Counted from the first letter of the stretch, positions 25,936-36,702 are shown. The stretch: DNA of 63,013 nucleotides from Clostridia bacterium (GCA_017532155.1 JAFXJP010000004.1:1-63013), one strand, 5' to 3'. The notes: generated from the letters alone by a model not told the origin. Made by a program: numbers and translations.

Positions 25936-28049
25936 TCTTCTTGCGTCTCCTCAGTCTTTGCTTCCGTACGATAGCGGCATGTTTCGTTGGCGCACAGGTG
26001 CCATTCTTCGCCCTTGCGATTGCGCTTGAGCGTCATATAGGTGCCGCACTTGGGGCAGCGCTCGTCAACCGGCATTTCCCAGCTGACAAAGTCACACTCA
26101 GGATAATGCTCGCAGCCGAAGAATTTACGATTTTTGCGGCTGGTTTTCTCCAGCAATCTTCCGCCGCATTTGGGACAGCTTGTATCGATATAATTAAGCA
26201 CAGGCTTGGTATTGCGGCAATCCGGGAAATTCGGGCACGCCAGGAATTTACCAAAGCGGCCTACGCGATACACCATCTGCGCACCGCACTTGTCGCACAC
26301 TTCATCGCTGGGCTCCTCGCGAAGCTCAATTTTTTCAACCGCTTTTTCCGCTTCCTCCAGCATCTCGCTGAAAGAAGGATAGAAATCACGCAGAACCTGC
26401 TTCCATTCCACGTTTCCTTCTTCAATAGTATCCAGCTGCTCTTCCATCTGCGCGGTAAATTCCGTGTCCACAATGGGCGCAAAATACTGCGTCATCACGT
26501 TGGTTACCATGCGGCCAAGCTCCGTCGGGAACAGGCGCTTATTTTCGCGCATTACATAGCCGCGCGCAATGATCGTCGTAATTGTCGGCGCATAAGTGGA
26601 AGGACGGCCAATGCCCTTTTCCTCCAGCATGCGAACAAGAGAAGCTTCCGTAAACCGGGCCGGCGGCTGCGTGAAATGCTGATCGCTGTTTACTTCCTGG
26701 ATCGTTACAGGATCTCCCTCGTTCAGCTGCGTCAGCGTCGTCTCGCTGTTTTCGGCTGCATCATCGCTGCCTTCTTCGTATACGGCGGTAAAGCCGGCAA
26801 ACTTGCGATGCTCGCCATAGAAACGCAGACCGACGCCGTCTCCGCCAATTTCCATCGTCATCGTATCATAAAGCGCATTGGTCATCTGGCTGGCGATAAA
26901 GCGCGAATAAATCAGACGATAGAGCTGGAACTGTTCTTTTGTCAGCGACGCCTTGATGCTTTCAGGCGTGCGGCGCACATCGGTAGGACGAATGGCTTCA
27001 TGCGCATTCTGCGCGTTGCTGCGGCCCTTGAAAACATTGGCGGATTCAGGCAGATACGCCTCGCCGTACTCTTCACCGATATATTCGCGCACAGCCGACA
27101 GCGCTTCTGCGCTGACAGATACAGAGTCTGTACGGATATAGGTAACAATACCCTGCGTGCCCTCTTTTTCAAGATCCACGCCTTCATAAAGCTGCTGTAC
27201 CACCTGCATGGTTTTTTGCGTGGTAAAATTCAGCTTGCGGCCCGCTTCCTGCTGCAAAGAAGAAGTAGTAAACGGCGGTGCAGGCTGCTTACGCTTTTCG
27301 CCGTGCTTGACGCTGTATACAGCAAAGTGCGCATTCTCAACACGCTGCAGCGCTTTTTCTGCGTCTTCAGCGTTATTCAGCACCGCCTTTTCGCCATCAA
27401 GCGTCACCAGACGCGCTTTGAAGGTCGTCTTGCGGCCGCGGGCATTGGGCAGAATCGCATGCGCCGTAATATCCCAGTATTCCTCCGGAATAAACGCTTC
27501 AATTTCCTCTTCACGGTCAACAACCATACGCGTAGCAACGCTCTGAACGCGGCCGGCAGACAGACCCTTTTTAATCTTCGCCCACAGCAAAGGACTGATC
27601 TTATAGCCAACCAATCTGTCCAGGGCACGGCGCGCCTGCTGTGCGTCTACCAAGCCCATATCCAGCTTACGCGGCGACTGCAGCGCATTAGCGATTGCCT
27701 TTTTGGTAATCTCATGAAATTCAATGCGGCACGGCGCTTCCATATCCATTCCAAGCGTCTGAGCCAGATGCCAGGAAATTGCTTCACCTTCGCGGTCCGG
27801 GTCAGTTGCCAGATAGATCCGGCTGGCATTCTTCGCCTCTTTACGGATCTTGGTCAAAATCTTGCCGCGGCCATGGATGGTAATATATTTGACTTCATAG
27901 TCATTTTCAACGTCAACGCCAAGTTGGGACTTGGGAAGATCGCGCACATGCCCCTGGGACGCCTCCACTTTGTAGCCCTTCCCCAGGAATTTGGCAATTG
28001 TACGCGCTTTGGCAGGAGATTCCACGATAACAAGTTTAGTAGCAGCCAC
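25932..28049 (-). CDS. topA: DNA topoisomerase I
   Basis: This protein has 705 residues from the GTG at 28049, chosen because GGAGGGT precedes it; upstream in-frame codons overlap dprA. The TOPRIM domain ([35 protein letters not shown]) and the active-site tyrosine in TYIRTDS near residue 305 are intact. Three C-terminal C4 zinc ribbons (CDKC, CPKC and CPKC units) follow. It relaxes negative supercoils. It lies between dprA and trmFO with short or overlapping junctions. Confidence 0.95.
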   Translation of the reverse strand: MAATKLVIVESPAKARTIAKFLGKGYKVEASQGHVRDLPKSQLGVDVENDYEVKYITIHGRGKILTKIRKEAKNASRIYLATDPDREGEAISWHLAQTLGMDMEAPCRIEFHEITKKAIANALQSPRKLDMGLVDAQQARRALDRLVGYKISPLLWAKIKKGLSAGRVQSVATRMVVDREEEIEAFIPEEYWDITAHAILPNARGRKTTFKARLVTLDGEKAVLNNAEDAEKALQRVENAHFAVYSVKHGEKRKQPAPPFTTSSLQQEAGRKLNFTTQKTMQVVQQLYEGVDLEKEGTQGIVTYIRTDSVSVSAEALSAVREYIGEEYGEAYLPESANVFKGRSNAQNAHEAIRPTDVRRTPESIKASLTKEQFQLYRLIYSRFIASQMTNALYDTMTMEIGGDGVGLRFYGEHRKFAGFTAVYEEGSDDAAENSETTLTQLNEGDPVTIQEVNSDQHFTQPPARFTEASLVRMLEEKGIGRPSTYAPTITTIIARGYVMRENKRLFPTELGRMVTNVMTQYFAPIVDTEFTAQMEEQLDTIEEGNVEWKQVLRDFYPSFSEMLEEAEKAVEKIELREEPSDEVCDKCGAQMVYRVGRFGKFLACPNFPDCRNTKPVLNYIDTSCPKCGGRLLEKTSRKNRKFFGCEHYPECDFVSWEMPVDERCPKCGTYMTLKRNRKGEEWHLCANETCRYRTEAKTEETQEE

Positions 28050-28077
28050 GTTATACACCCTCCGAAATTGATGCAGT

Positions 28078-29175
28078 TTATTTTGTAAGCAATGCATAGG
28101 CCCGGCCTGCGCGGGATTCTACCACGCCGTCCAGCTCCAGCATTGCAAGTTCGCCCGTTAATACTTCCGGCGAAAGGCCGGTCAGAGTGATCAGTTCTTC
28201 AAAATACTTTTGTTCATTGGCAAGCGCAGATACAATCACCTGCTGTTCCGGTGTGAAGGAAGAAGACACTTGCACCTTCTCCTCCGATTTTCTTTCCCCT
28301 TCCCAGCGCATATCCAGCAATATATCCTGCGCACAAGTGCATATATTAGCACCTTCACGCAATAAACGCAAGGGCGCTGCACTCCCCGGTGCATCTACCA
28401 TGCCCGGAAGCGCAAACACCTCTCTGCCCTGCTCCGCAGCATATCCGGCCGTGATCATCGTGCCACTGCGCGCATGCCCTTCCACCAGCAGTGTCGCCGC
28501 GCTGATGCCGCTGATAATGCGATTCCTGATCGGAAAATGATGTGCAAGCGGCGCTGATCCAAAGGGGAATTCGCTGATGATCGCGCCGCCTTGATCCACG
28601 ATCCGCCTGGCAAGCTCAGTATTCTCTGGAGGATAAATCTGATCAATACCGTTACCAAGAACCGCGACCGTGCGCCCGCCGCCAGCAAGCGCGCCTTCGT
28701 GCGCCGCCGTGTCGATACCGCGCGCCAAACCGCTGACAATCGTTACGCCATGCTGTGCCAGTTCTTTGGCAATGTTATATGCCTGCGTGCGGCCATAGCG
28801 CGTCTCGCGTCTTGATCCAACAATCGCCACGCTCTTTTCGTCATCAGCAGGCAGGCCTTTTATAAACAGCGCATGCGGCGGATCATTGATCTGTTCGAGC
28901 AAATACGGATAACCGGATGTGCCTCGCACCACCAGCTGCGCATCGTTTTCAAGCAGCCTTTGCTCAATTCTCTCAAGACCTTCATTCTTGGAATTGACCA
29001 ATGATTTGTATGCCTTTTCTCCGGCAATGGCCAGCATGGTGCCGCCCAGCAGATCAAAGATCACTTCGCCGCTGCCAAAGTACGCCAGAAGCGTTTCCTG
29101 CGCCCGCCAGCTAAGGCCTTCCGCATTTTGAAGCCAAGCGCGGCAAAGCGTTTCGCGTGTAAACTTTCCGTCCAT
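28078..29175 (-). CDS. dprA: DNA processing protein DprA
   Basis: This 365-residue protein has an N-terminal helix-hairpin region. Its Rossmann-like core has VAIVGSRRETRYG, SGLARGIDTAAHEGAL, GRTVAVLGNGIDQIYPPEN and RNRIISGISAATLLVEGHARSGTM. A C-terminal winged helix carries ITLTGLSPEVLTGELAMLELDG. DprA loads RecA on incoming single-stranded DNA in natural transformation. It directly follows comM. Confidence 0.94.
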   Translation of the reverse strand: MDGKFTRETLCRAWLQNAEGLSWRAQETLLAYFGSGEVIFDLLGGTMLAIAGEKAYKSLVNSKNEGLERIEQRLLENDAQLVVRGTSGYPYLLEQINDPPHALFIKGLPADDEKSVAIVGSRRETRYGRTQAYNIAKELAQHGVTIVSGLARGIDTAAHEGALAGGGRTVAVLGNGIDQIYPPENTELARRIVDQGGAIISEFPFGSAPLAHHFPIRNRIISGISAATLLVEGHARSGTMITAGYAAEQGREVFALPGMVDAPGSAAPLRLLREGANICTCAQDILLDMRWEGERKSEEKVQVSSSFTPEQQVIVSALANEQKYFEELITLTGLSPEVLTGELAMLELDGVVESRAGRAYALLTK

Positions 29176-30711
29176 TTATCGGCTCCAATACTTCGCATCC
29201 AAGGTGCGATACTGAATAGCCTCCGCCATAGCCGCAGCAGAGATTTCCTCTTCCCCGCGCAGATCGGAGATTGTCCGTGCAACCTTGATCATACGCATAT
29301 ATCCACGCATACTCAGCTGATATTTTTCCATCGCCTTGCTCAGCACTGCATTTGCCTGTGAAGATACCATCGCCAGCTCTTCAATGTGCTTATTGTTCAT
29401 TTGCGCATTACAGGTAATACCGGCATGTTCAAAGCGCTTAAGCTGTAGCGCCCGCGCCTTTTCCACGCGCTGACGCACAGTTGCGGAGTCCTCGCCCTTT
29501 TTGCTGTCTGTTATCTCTTCCAGCGGAACGGCATCCACTTCAATGTGCAGATCAATACGATCCAGCAGCGGCCCGGACACACGGTCAAGATAACGCTTGA
29601 TTTCATGCGATCCGCAGCGGCACTGACGTACGGCGCTGCCATAATATCCGCAAGGGCAGGGATTCATGCTGGCCACCAGCATACACCGCGACAAATACTG
29701 CGTATGCGCCCTGACGCGTGTGATTGTGCATACGCCATCCTCCAGCGGCTGACGCAGCGCCTCAAGCGCTACGCGCGAATATTCCGGCAACTCATCGAGA
29801 AAAAGCACGCCGTTGTGCGCCAGTGAAATCTCGCCGGGCGCAGCATTTGCTCCGCCGCCAATCAGCGACGGCATGGACGCCGAGTGATGCGGCGTTCTAA
29901 AAGGTCTTTCTGTCATCAGGCCCGAGCCAGGCGTCAGCATGCCCGCAACCGAATGAATACGCGTCGTTTCAAATGCTTCTTCCAGCGTCATTTGCGGCAA
30001 AATACCAGGCAGACAGCGGGCCAGCATCGTTTTACCGCTGCCGGGAACGCCTACCATCAGCATATTATGTCCGCCGGCAGCCGCAACTTCCAGTGCACGT
30101 CTGGCGCCAGCCTGACCGCGCACGCTGCTCAGATCATAGCTGATCTGCCGCTGATCGCGATATTCCTGATAGCTCTTTTGCTCCTGCGCCAGCAGTGGTG
30201 CAGCGCCAGTCAGATGCATAATCGCTTCATACAGCGTATGCGCCGGATACACCAGCATCCCCTGCACAGCCTGCACCTCAGCTGCATTTTCGGCAGGCAG
30301 GATGACCTCGCGCATACCGTGCTCATGCGCTGCAATGACCATCGACAGCGCGCCGCGCACGGGCACCAGCCGCCCGTCCAGCGCCAGTTCGCCCATCAGC
30401 AAAATGCCGCTTGTATCCATGGGCTTCACCTGACGCGTGGCAATCGCTATGGCCACAGCGATGGGCAAATCAAAGGCCGCGCCTTCTTTTTTCAGGTCCG
30501 CAGGAGACAAATTGACCGTCACATGCCCAGTAGGCGTAGTAAAGCCATTGTTCTTCAGCGCCGCAAAAACACGCTCCCGGCTTTCGCGCACCGCAGCATC
30601 GGGCAATCCCACCATGGAAAAGACAAACTGACCGCCCGAAACAAAGGCTTCCACCGTTACCGGTACGCCTTCGATTCCCTGCAGCGCAAAGCATTTTGTA
30701 CGCGCCAGCAT
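29176..30711 (-). CDS. comM: ComM / YifB family Mg-chelatase-like AAA+ ATPase
   Basis: This 511-residue protein has the YifB-type N-terminal domain (VSGGQFVFSMVGLPDAAVRESRERV, TVNLSPADLKKEGAAFDLPIA). A central AAA+ domain follows with Walker A GVPGSGKTMLARCLPGILP and Walker B GVLFLDELPEY, plus four conserved cysteines (NPCPCGYYG, CRCG). In Vibrio ComM is a branch-migration helicase aiding integration of transforming DNA; beside dprA the same role is likely. Confidence 0.92.
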   Translation of the reverse strand: MLARTKCFALQGIEGVPVTVEAFVSGGQFVFSMVGLPDAAVRESRERVFAALKNNGFTTPTGHVTVNLSPADLKKEGAAFDLPIAVAIAIATRQVKPMDTSGILLMGELALDGRLVPVRGALSMVIAAHEHGMREVILPAENAAEVQAVQGMLVYPAHTLYEAIMHLTGAAPLLAQEQKSYQEYRDQRQISYDLSSVRGQAGARRALEVAAAGGHNMLMVGVPGSGKTMLARCLPGILPQMTLEEAFETTRIHSVAGMLTPGSGLMTERPFRTPHHSASMPSLIGGGANAAPGEISLAHNGVLFLDELPEYSRVALEALRQPLEDGVCTITRVRAHTQYLSRCMLVASMNPCPCGYYGSAVRQCRCGSHEIKRYLDRVSGPLLDRIDLHIEVDAVPLEEITDSKKGEDSATVRQRVEKARALQLKRFEHAGITCNAQMNNKHIEELAMVSSQANAVLSKAMEKYQLSMRGYMRMIKVARTISDLRGEEEISAAAMAEAIQYRTLDAKYWSR

Positions 30712-30732
30712 GTCATTTCACACCTTTCGTTA

Positions 30733-33700
30733 TCAGAAGTAAATCCCCGGGAACCACTGCATCGCACGCAGCCAGCGCACAGAAGTCATTGCGCCGCTGG
30801 CATAAGGATAAAACCCAATAAACAGCATAAGACCCACCGCGCACAGGACAATCACCGCGCCGTATACTGCCTTTTTCAGCAGCGGATGTCTGGCCTGATC
30901 TAAAAGATAGTCCGCGCACAGCGCAATGCATGCAATGATAAAGGGCACAGACGTGAAGTAGTGGTAAATATACGTTCCGCGCGGCACCAGTACCCAGGGC
31001 AGATACTGCGCAGCAAAGCTAATGATCAGGATTGCCGGACGCATGTCATCTGTCCGGTTATGCAGTTCAATGCCATTGCGCGATACATGCTTCAACGCCC
31101 AGATCACAGCCATTGCCGCCAGCGCAGCCAGGCCGCACCACCATACCAGCGGATTGCCAAAGGCTGTAATGGTCTGCGTATATCCATCCGGATGATAGGT
31201 GCTGGAATAGTACCACATGGGCTTGCCAATCACGGGCCATTCGTACCAGGGAGAATAATAGGGATGATCCATACCCAACCCCGGCGTGCCGTGATAGCCC
31301 AGCATGCCGCCGGTAACGCCCGTCCTGAAGTAATCTCCCACCGCCGCCTGCACCACGCGATAAGGCGTAATGCCGCCGGACGGCAGGAAGTACGGAATGT
31401 AGGACGCATAGTAAATCAGCAGCGGCACAGCTACGAAAAAGACCAGGCAGGAAAGCAGCGTTACAAAGGGCCGGATCAAGCCTTCCTTGCTGATCAAAAC
31501 CAGATGCTGATCTTTCGCGCGTTCTCTTTCACGCTCTGCATAGCGGTATTCCTGATACCTTCTCCATACGCTCCAGAAGAACAGCACCGCCAGACCAACG
31601 CCCGCATAGCAGCCCGTCCATTTGCTGGCCACGGATAGGCCCATAAACAGGCCGCTCAGCGCCAGAGGAATGAGCGTTTTCCAGAGCTTGGTGTGCCAGT
31701 AGTCCATGCGGATATAGTAGATCATAAACACATAAGACCAGATGATGAACAGCACCACAAAGCTGTCGATCGTTGCAATACGCGTTTGCGTAAAGTGCAT
31801 CAGATCGATACTCATCAGGAACATGCTGAGGAATGCGCCGATCCGGCGCTTGGTCAGATACTTACCCAGCATGTACATGCCCGGCAGCATCAGCACGCCC
31901 GCCAGCGTACCGGCAAAGCGCCAGCCAAAGGGCGTCATGCCAAAGATCGAAATAGCAAAGGCAATCAGCACCTTGCCAAGCGGCGGATGCGAGGTTTCGT
32001 AGGGATGATAGGTGTAATCCCCCTGCATCGCCAGGTAGTGTTCATAACCTGTGCGCGCATGGTAGATCTCATCAAAGTACGTACTGTTATACCAGCCAGG
32101 CTCGCCGATCAAGGTATCCTGTTCGTCAATGAGCGCTCCGCCGTTGCCCTCAATCACCGTGCACGGGAAAACTTCCTGCGTATCGGGATCGCGCAATATC
32201 ACTTCATACAAAGTCGTTGCAATGTTTTGGGCCGTGATCATCACATACCGGCCGGTCATATCCAGCGGCGTAGAGGTGTAGCTGGAGCCGTCATCATAAA
32301 CATTGACCTTGCAGACATACTGCCATTTAAAGCAGTTGCCTACGCTCATCTCCGCCCAGTGATAATCGCTCCAGTTGATGCCGTCCGAGCTGACCTGCAC
32401 CACAAAATCGCTGTCCACCTGATGAATGCCGCCAAAGTACAGCATGTTCATCGTGCGTTCTTCGCCCAGATCCAGCACAATCGTTTCGTCCTTTGTGCCA
32501 GCCTGCCATCTTGTCTGCGGAGAGACGGTAGAGCCAAGATTCGTAAAGGCCAGAACTGCATAAACAGCCGTCACAGTAAGCATCAGCGCCCAATCCTGCC
32601 ATTTCATACGAGGCAGCGGTCTGGCGTCTTCAAGCGATTTTTTCGCGCGTTCAAAAGCCGGACTCTGCTGATTCTTTTCAACAGCTTCCTTTACAGTATA
32701 AGGGACCATCTGCTGCACACAGCAGATCATCGTGCCAATATAAACACCCAGCACCGTCAGCGCACAGTTGGCAAAGGAAATCACATACTCCATCAGCGCG
32801 CTGTCGCTTTCGATCCGGAATGCCGGCGCGTGCAAATGCCCTTCCACGCCGCCGATGCGGATGCCGCGGTCAAGCACCAGGCCCACATTCATAAATACGC
32901 TCGCCGTTACCAGTGCAAAGAGCAGATAAACCCGCTTATCGCGCTCCAGCACGCAGGATAGCGCCAGCAGCAGCACCGCCGCAAACAGATAGCGCTCATG
33001 CATCATTACGCCGAAATTGCAAAGCATCAGCAGGAGCAGCGCGCCCAGCAGCGGCAAATGGCGCATGTCCTTTCCCGAGCAATACAGTACTGCAACAAAT
33101 ATGACGGCAAAAATGATCACGCAGGTGCCAAATGCGTCAAACGCCATCGGAATGGCGGAGAGCGCAGCCACAGACACAAGCAGAGCAATCAAGGCAATCA
33201 GAGGCTTTTCACTGCCGCGTTCAAACAATCCTTTGTTGATTTTTCCGCCGCGCAGCAAAGCCGCCAGCGCGCCGCCAGCCATCAGCAGCATCGCAGTCAG
33301 ACGAATATACCAGGCGGCTGCGTTGTCAACATTCACCCAGTTTTTGCCAAAGAGGAAGTACAGATTGCAGGCATTCACCGTGGCGCTGTCGTAATAGCCC
33401 ATGGTATTGGCATACAGCCCGATTATCCACAGGGGATTCTCCTGCTTGACAGAGAACGGCACAATGATGGCCAGCGCCACCACAACAGCAATGCCCACGC
33501 CAATCACAGTTTCCCGTATCAGCTTTTTATCGCGCTTTTGAATCAACTGCAAAGCGAGCGCCAGCAGCCCCAGCGGGCCAAACATCAGCGCCTGCGGCTT
33601 CAAAAGCACAGAGAGCATATACACCGGCAGCGCAACCGCCCATTTGCCTTCAATCGCCAGCATAACCACCAGCAAAATGCCCAGCGCCATCACGCTGTCA

Positions 33701-34842
33701 GCCTGCCCCCAGGCAGCGCCCGCGATGAACGTCAAAGGATTAAACGCATACAGCGCCGCCAGCGTGAAGGCAGATTTTTCGCTGATACGCTTGCGCGCAA
33801 ACAGATAAATCAGCCCGGCAGCCGCTACATCGCACAGGATCGAGGGCAGCTTGATCATGATCTCAGTCGTGCCCGTGCCCAGGATTTCGCCAATCCAGCC
33901 AATCAGACCAAGCACCAGCAGATACCCCGGAGGATAATCGCAAAACACACCGGACACATAGAAATCCGCCGGTCCGGATGCAACCATCATATCCGCCCAG
34001 GCCGTAAAGCAGCCCACGTCAACACCGTAGCCAGGCACGCTGATCGCAATGATCACGCGCAGTGCAAAGGCCAGCAGCAGCATAAATGCCACCTTCAGCA
34101 TGGGCTGCATTTGCCCCGCCTGAAGCTGTCTGCGCTCATCTGCCAGGGCATGACGCGCAACCGCAAAGCACGCCGCCGCGTACGCTGCAGCAATTACCAG
34201 CAGCACAGGCCAGGCCGATGCGCCCATGCCGTCGTCAGCCTCTTCATATACAGCCGCTGCCTGATACCAGTTCTGCGCGCTGTAGCCAAGCGGCACACTG
34301 TCCACTTTGGTCAGCGAAAGATCGCGGAAAGAAGCCTTTCCCAGCGCTTCGCCGCTGTAGCCGCCCAAACGCGCATAAAGCGTTACGCTCGTCTGCTTTT
34401 TGTCCGTGCGTCCATACAGGCGCACTTCCTGCCATTCGCCGTTTGTATCATAAAAGCTGTCGGAAAAAACATATACGCCTTCAACCGACAGATTGGCGCC
34501 CAGGCCCTCGGTTGCCTCTGCGCGCACATAGCCGCTGAAGCAGTACAGCGATTCAGGATCAACATCCACGCGCTGCGCAAAGCGGGCGTCGTTCAATTCG
34601 TGATTGACAATTGTAATCACGCCGTCTTCTGCAGAATAATCGGTAAATCCCGGCGTGTAGATATACGCATCCGCATACCAGTCCTCAGGCATGGCGTTGC
34701 TGTTCAGACGCGAAAAATCGCCGTTTTTGAGCAATTCAACGCCCGTCTGCGCACTGTCATTTCCACCGAAGATCAGAAATGCAGCGGCCACCAGCAAAAG
34801 AACGGCAGCGGCCGATAATAAAAGCTTGCGTTTTTTGTTCAT
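30733..34842 (-). CDS. Giant membrane protein fusing two GT-C glycosyltransferases with two jelly-roll-like domains
   Basis: This protein has 1,369 residues from ATG 34842, five bases after AAAGGAG. Order: membrane anchor (8-25); extracellular jelly-roll-like domain (34-182, LLKNGDFSRLN, GKASFRDLSL); a first multi-helix GT-C domain (about 212-700) with an Asp in PGYGVDVGCFTAWADM; an F5/8-type-C-like domain (about 765-895, ETIVLDLGEERTMNMLYFGG, VQVSSDGINWSDY); and a second GT-C domain of the GT39/PMT type (about 900-1369) with YFDEIYHARTGYEH and SHPPLGK. The second half would move a sugar from a polyprenyl-phosphate carrier to a protein or glycan outside the cell. Acceptors are unknown. It is an unusual insert in the rnhB-comM-dprA cluster. 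Confidence 0.82.
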   Translation of the reverse strand: MNKKRKLLLSAAAVLLLVAAAFLIFGGNDSAQTGVELLKNGDFSRLNSNAMPEDWYADAYIYTPGFTDYSAEDGVITIVNHELNDARFAQRVDVDPESLYCFSGYVRAEATEGLGANLSVEGVYVFSDSFYDTNGEWQEVRLYGRTDKKQTSVTLYARLGGYSGEALGKASFRDLSLTKVDSVPLGYSAQNWYQAAAVYEEADDGMGASAWPVLLVIAAAYAAACFAVARHALADERRQLQAGQMQPMLKVAFMLLLAFALRVIIAISVPGYGVDVGCFTAWADMMVASGPADFYVSGVFCDYPPGYLLVLGLIGWIGEILGTGTTEIMIKLPSILCDVAAAGLIYLFARKRISEKSAFTLAALYAFNPLTFIAGAAWGQADSVMALGILLVVMLAIEGKWAVALPVYMLSVLLKPQALMFGPLGLLALALQLIQKRDKKLIRETVIGVGIAVVVALAIIVPFSVKQENPLWIIGLYANTMGYYDSATVNACNLYFLFGKNWVNVDNAAAWYIRLTAMLLMAGGALAALLRGGKINKGLFERGSEKPLIALIALLVSVAALSAIPMAFDAFGTCVIIFAVIFVAVLYCSGKDMRHLPLLGALLLLMLCNFGVMMHERYLFAAVLLLALSCVLERDKRVYLLFALVTASVFMNVGLVLDRGIRIGGVEGHLHAPAFRIESDSALMEYVISFANCALTVLGVYIGTMICCVQQMVPYTVKEAVEKNQQSPAFERAKKSLEDARPLPRMKWQDWALMLTVTAVYAVLAFTNLGSTVSPQTRWQAGTKDETIVLDLGEERTMNMLYFGGIHQVDSDFVVQVSSDGINWSDYHWAEMSVGNCFKWQYVCKVNVYDDGSSYTSTPLDMTGRYVMITAQNIATTLYEVILRDPDTQEVFPCTVIEGNGGALIDEQDTLIGEPGWYNSTYFDEIYHARTGYEHYLAMQGDYTYHPYETSHPPLGKVLIAFAISIFGMTPFGWRFAGTLAGVLMLPGMYMLGKYLTKRRIGAFLSMFLMSIDLMHFTQTRIATIDSFVVLFIIWSYVFMIYYIRMDYWHTKLWKTLIPLALSGLFMGLSVASKWTGCYAGVGLAVLFFWSVWRRYQEYRYAERERERAKDQHLVLISKEGLIRPFVTLLSCLVFFVAVPLLIYYASYIPYFLPSGGITPYRVVQAAVGDYFRTGVTGGMLGYHGTPGLGMDHPYYSPWYEWPVIGKPMWYYSSTYHPDGYTQTITAFGNPLVWWCGLAALAAMAVIWALKHVSRNGIELHNRTDDMRPAILIISFAAQYLPWVLVPRGTYIYHYFTSVPFIIACIALCADYLLDQARHPLLKKAVYGAVIVLCAVGLMLFIGFYPYASGAMTSVRWLRAMQWFPGIYF

Positions 34843-34869
34843 AGGCTCTCCTTTGCCCATAGCATCCGC

Positions 34870-35208
34870 CTAAAATGCATTTTCCATGTATAGGGCGCCT
34901 GCGCGCGAAAACTCAATAATATCAAACCGGCAAGCAGCTTCCTGCAGCTTATGCTGCTTGATATATACCTTTGCAGCGGCGCGCAAGCGGCGGCGCTTGT
35001 CAGCATTTACCGCCTCAATGCCCGCTCCCAGGCGTGCGTTCGGCCGTGCCTTGACCTCCAGAAACACAACTGTTTCCCGATCCCTGCAGATCAGATCAAT
35101 CTCACCGTCCATCGCACGAAATCTTCTGGCCAGGATGCGATATCCGCGTTTTTTTACATAGCGTGCTGCGCGCAATTCATAAATAAGGCCCGTCTGATAA
35201 ATATTCAC
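34870..35208 (-). CDS. YraN family (UPF0102) nuclease-fold protein
   Basis: This 112-residue protein has the restriction-endonuclease-like core of UPF0102: MDGEIDLICRD and VVFLEVKAR with E-D-EVK residues, then DKRRRLRAAAKVYI. Its function is uncertain; conservation next to rnhB and dprA suggests a DNA metabolism role. It overlaps rnhB by ATGA. Confidence 0.88.
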   Translation of the reverse strand: MNIYQTGLIYELRAARYVKKRGYRILARRFRAMDGEIDLICRDRETVVFLEVKARPNARLGAGIEAVNADKRRRLRAAAKVYIKQHKLQEAACRFDIIEFSRAGALYMENAF

Positions 35209-35822
35209 AGGAATTTCCCAATAAACGTCATTCTGTGTGCAGGGCAGGGACCAAATTCGCGCAGCGCAGCAATATGCTGCGGCGTTCCGTATCCCTTGTG
35301 TTTGGCAAAGCCATACTCCGGATACAGTTTATCCAGTTCCTCCAGTTCGCGGTCACGCGTCACCTTGGCAACAATGCTGGCCGCGGCAATGGAATAAGAC
35401 ACCGCATCACCGTGAATAATCGGAACCTCCGGCGCATCCAGGCCCAGATTTTTTACTGCATCGATCAGATAGATATTCGCCTTCGCATCCTGCGCAGCGC
35501 GGCGCATGGCGTTCATGGTGGCCTGCAAAATGTTGATACGATCAATCTCTGCGGGATCCGCACGTCCAACGCCGACATACAGCGCCGTTTTCATGATCTC
35601 TTCATACACTTTTTCACGGCGCACTGCGGAAAGCTTTTTGGAGTCATCCACCCAGTCCACAAATGCATCAGGCGGCATGATCACGCAGGCCGTCACAACG
35701 TTTCCCGCCAGCGGGCCGCGTCCAGCCTCGTCCATACCGGCTACGCGCTCGCACGCGTTCCAGTATGCCTTATCATGCTCGATCATCTTCAGTTGTCTTT
35801 CAAGCCTGTCCGTCCGTGCCAT
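35205..35822 (-). CDS. rnhB: Ribonuclease HII
   Basis: This 205-residue enzyme removes ribonucleotides from DNA and RNA-DNA hybrids. The active-site acidic residues lie in VAGMDEAGRGPLAG, NIYLIDAV and SIVAKVTRDRELEEL; HKGYGTPQHIAALREFGPCPAHR is the conserved C-terminal segment. It overlaps rbgA by 23 bases and yraN by 4. Confidence 0.95.
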   Translation of the reverse strand: MARTDRLERQLKMIEHDKAYWNACERVAGMDEAGRGPLAGNVVTACVIMPPDAFVDWVDDSKKLSAVRREKVYEEIMKTALYVGVGRADPAEIDRINILQATMNAMRRAAQDAKANIYLIDAVKNLGLDAPEVPIIHGDAVSYSIAAASIVAKVTRDRELEELDKLYPEYGFAKHKGYGTPQHIAALREFGPCPAHRMTFIGKFL

Positions 35823-36702
35823 GTTTTTCCTCCGGTTCAGGTTCTTTGGTTTCGGGCTTTTTCAAGGCAGCGGGCGTCTCAAGCGTCACCCGTCCGAGCT
35901 TGCCGTCACGGAATTCGTCCAGCACCACAGCACAGGCGCGGTCGATGTCCAGCTCGCCGCCGCGCAGCAAAAATCCGCGTCCGCGGCATACGGCTTCCAT
36001 CAATTCAAGGCCGCGCAAAGAAAGATCCGTCAGCTTGTAGCGCTTCTGTACGCATTCAGGCGACATCACAATCAAATCTTCCAGCAGCGACACAGCCAGC
36101 GCATAGGTATCCAGGATTTCATCCTTAATGGCGGAAATATACGCCAGGCGCTTGGCGGCGACGGGATCATCCAGACGCGGCCAGAGCATGCCGGGAGTAT
36201 CCAGTAATTCCAGATAGTCCCCTACGCGCACCCACTGATTTGCGCGCGTCACGCCCGGACGGTCGCCCACCTTGGCAATAGCGCCGCCATGCAGGCGATT
36301 GATCAGCGTGCTCTTTCCGACGTTGGGTACGCCAACCACCATCACACGAATGGTGCGCCTCAAGCCGCGCGCCTCTGCTCTCTCCACCTTTTCGCGCGTC
36401 AGGCGCTCAATGATCTTGAGCACTTCCTTGGCATTGCGTTCGGCAGTAACGGCCGCGCACTGCAGTCCGCGCGATTTAAAATAGCTCAGCCACTGCTGCG
36501 TCACACTGGGATCGGCAAGATCAGCTTTATTCATCAAAAGCACCCTTGCCTTGTTCTTTGTCATATAATTCAAATCCGGATTACGGCTGGAATACGGCAG
36601 TCTTGCATCGCACAGCTCGATCACCGCATCAACGCGCGAAAGCTGGTCCTGCAGCAGTCGCTTTGCTTTCGCCATATGTCCCGGATACCAGTTGATCTGC
36701 AT
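35800..36702 (-). CDS. rbgA: Ribosome biogenesis GTPase RbgA (YlqF)
   Basis: This 300-residue circularly permuted GTPase matures the 50S subunit. The order of motifs is G4 (LMNKADLAD), G1 (GVPNVGKSTLINRL) and G3 (DTPGMLWPR), diagnostic of the YlqF/YawG group. The start MQINWYPGHMAKAKRLL is typical and follows AAAGGAG. The acidic C-terminal tail is low complexity. It is the first gene of the minus-strand run through trmFO, and its leader carries an inverted repeat. Confidence 0.94.
   Translation of the reverse strand: MQINWYPGHMAKAKRLLQDQLSRVDAVIELCDARLPYSSRNPDLNYMTKNKARVLLMNKADLADPSVTQQWLSYFKSRGLQCAAVTAERNAKEVLKIIERLTREKVERAEARGLRRTIRVMVVGVPNVGKSTLINRLHGGAIAKVGDRPGVTRANQWVRVGDYLELLDTPGMLWPRLDDPVAAKRLAYISAIKDEILDTYALAVSLLEDLIVMSPECVQKRYKLTDLSLRGLELMEAVCRGRGFLLRGGELDIDRACAVVLDEFRDGKLGRVTLETPAALKKPETKEPEPEEKHGTDGQA

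Noticed and set aside
25941-28088. 715-codon open frame antisense to topA
   Set aside because: TopA on the other strand is complete with all motifs; the antisense frame is a by-product of its codon usage.
32998-34818. 606-codon open frame antisense to the giant glycosyltransferase
   Set aside because: The product is His/Gln/Arg-rich, typical of antisense to hydrophobic membrane coding sequence, and has no start signals.
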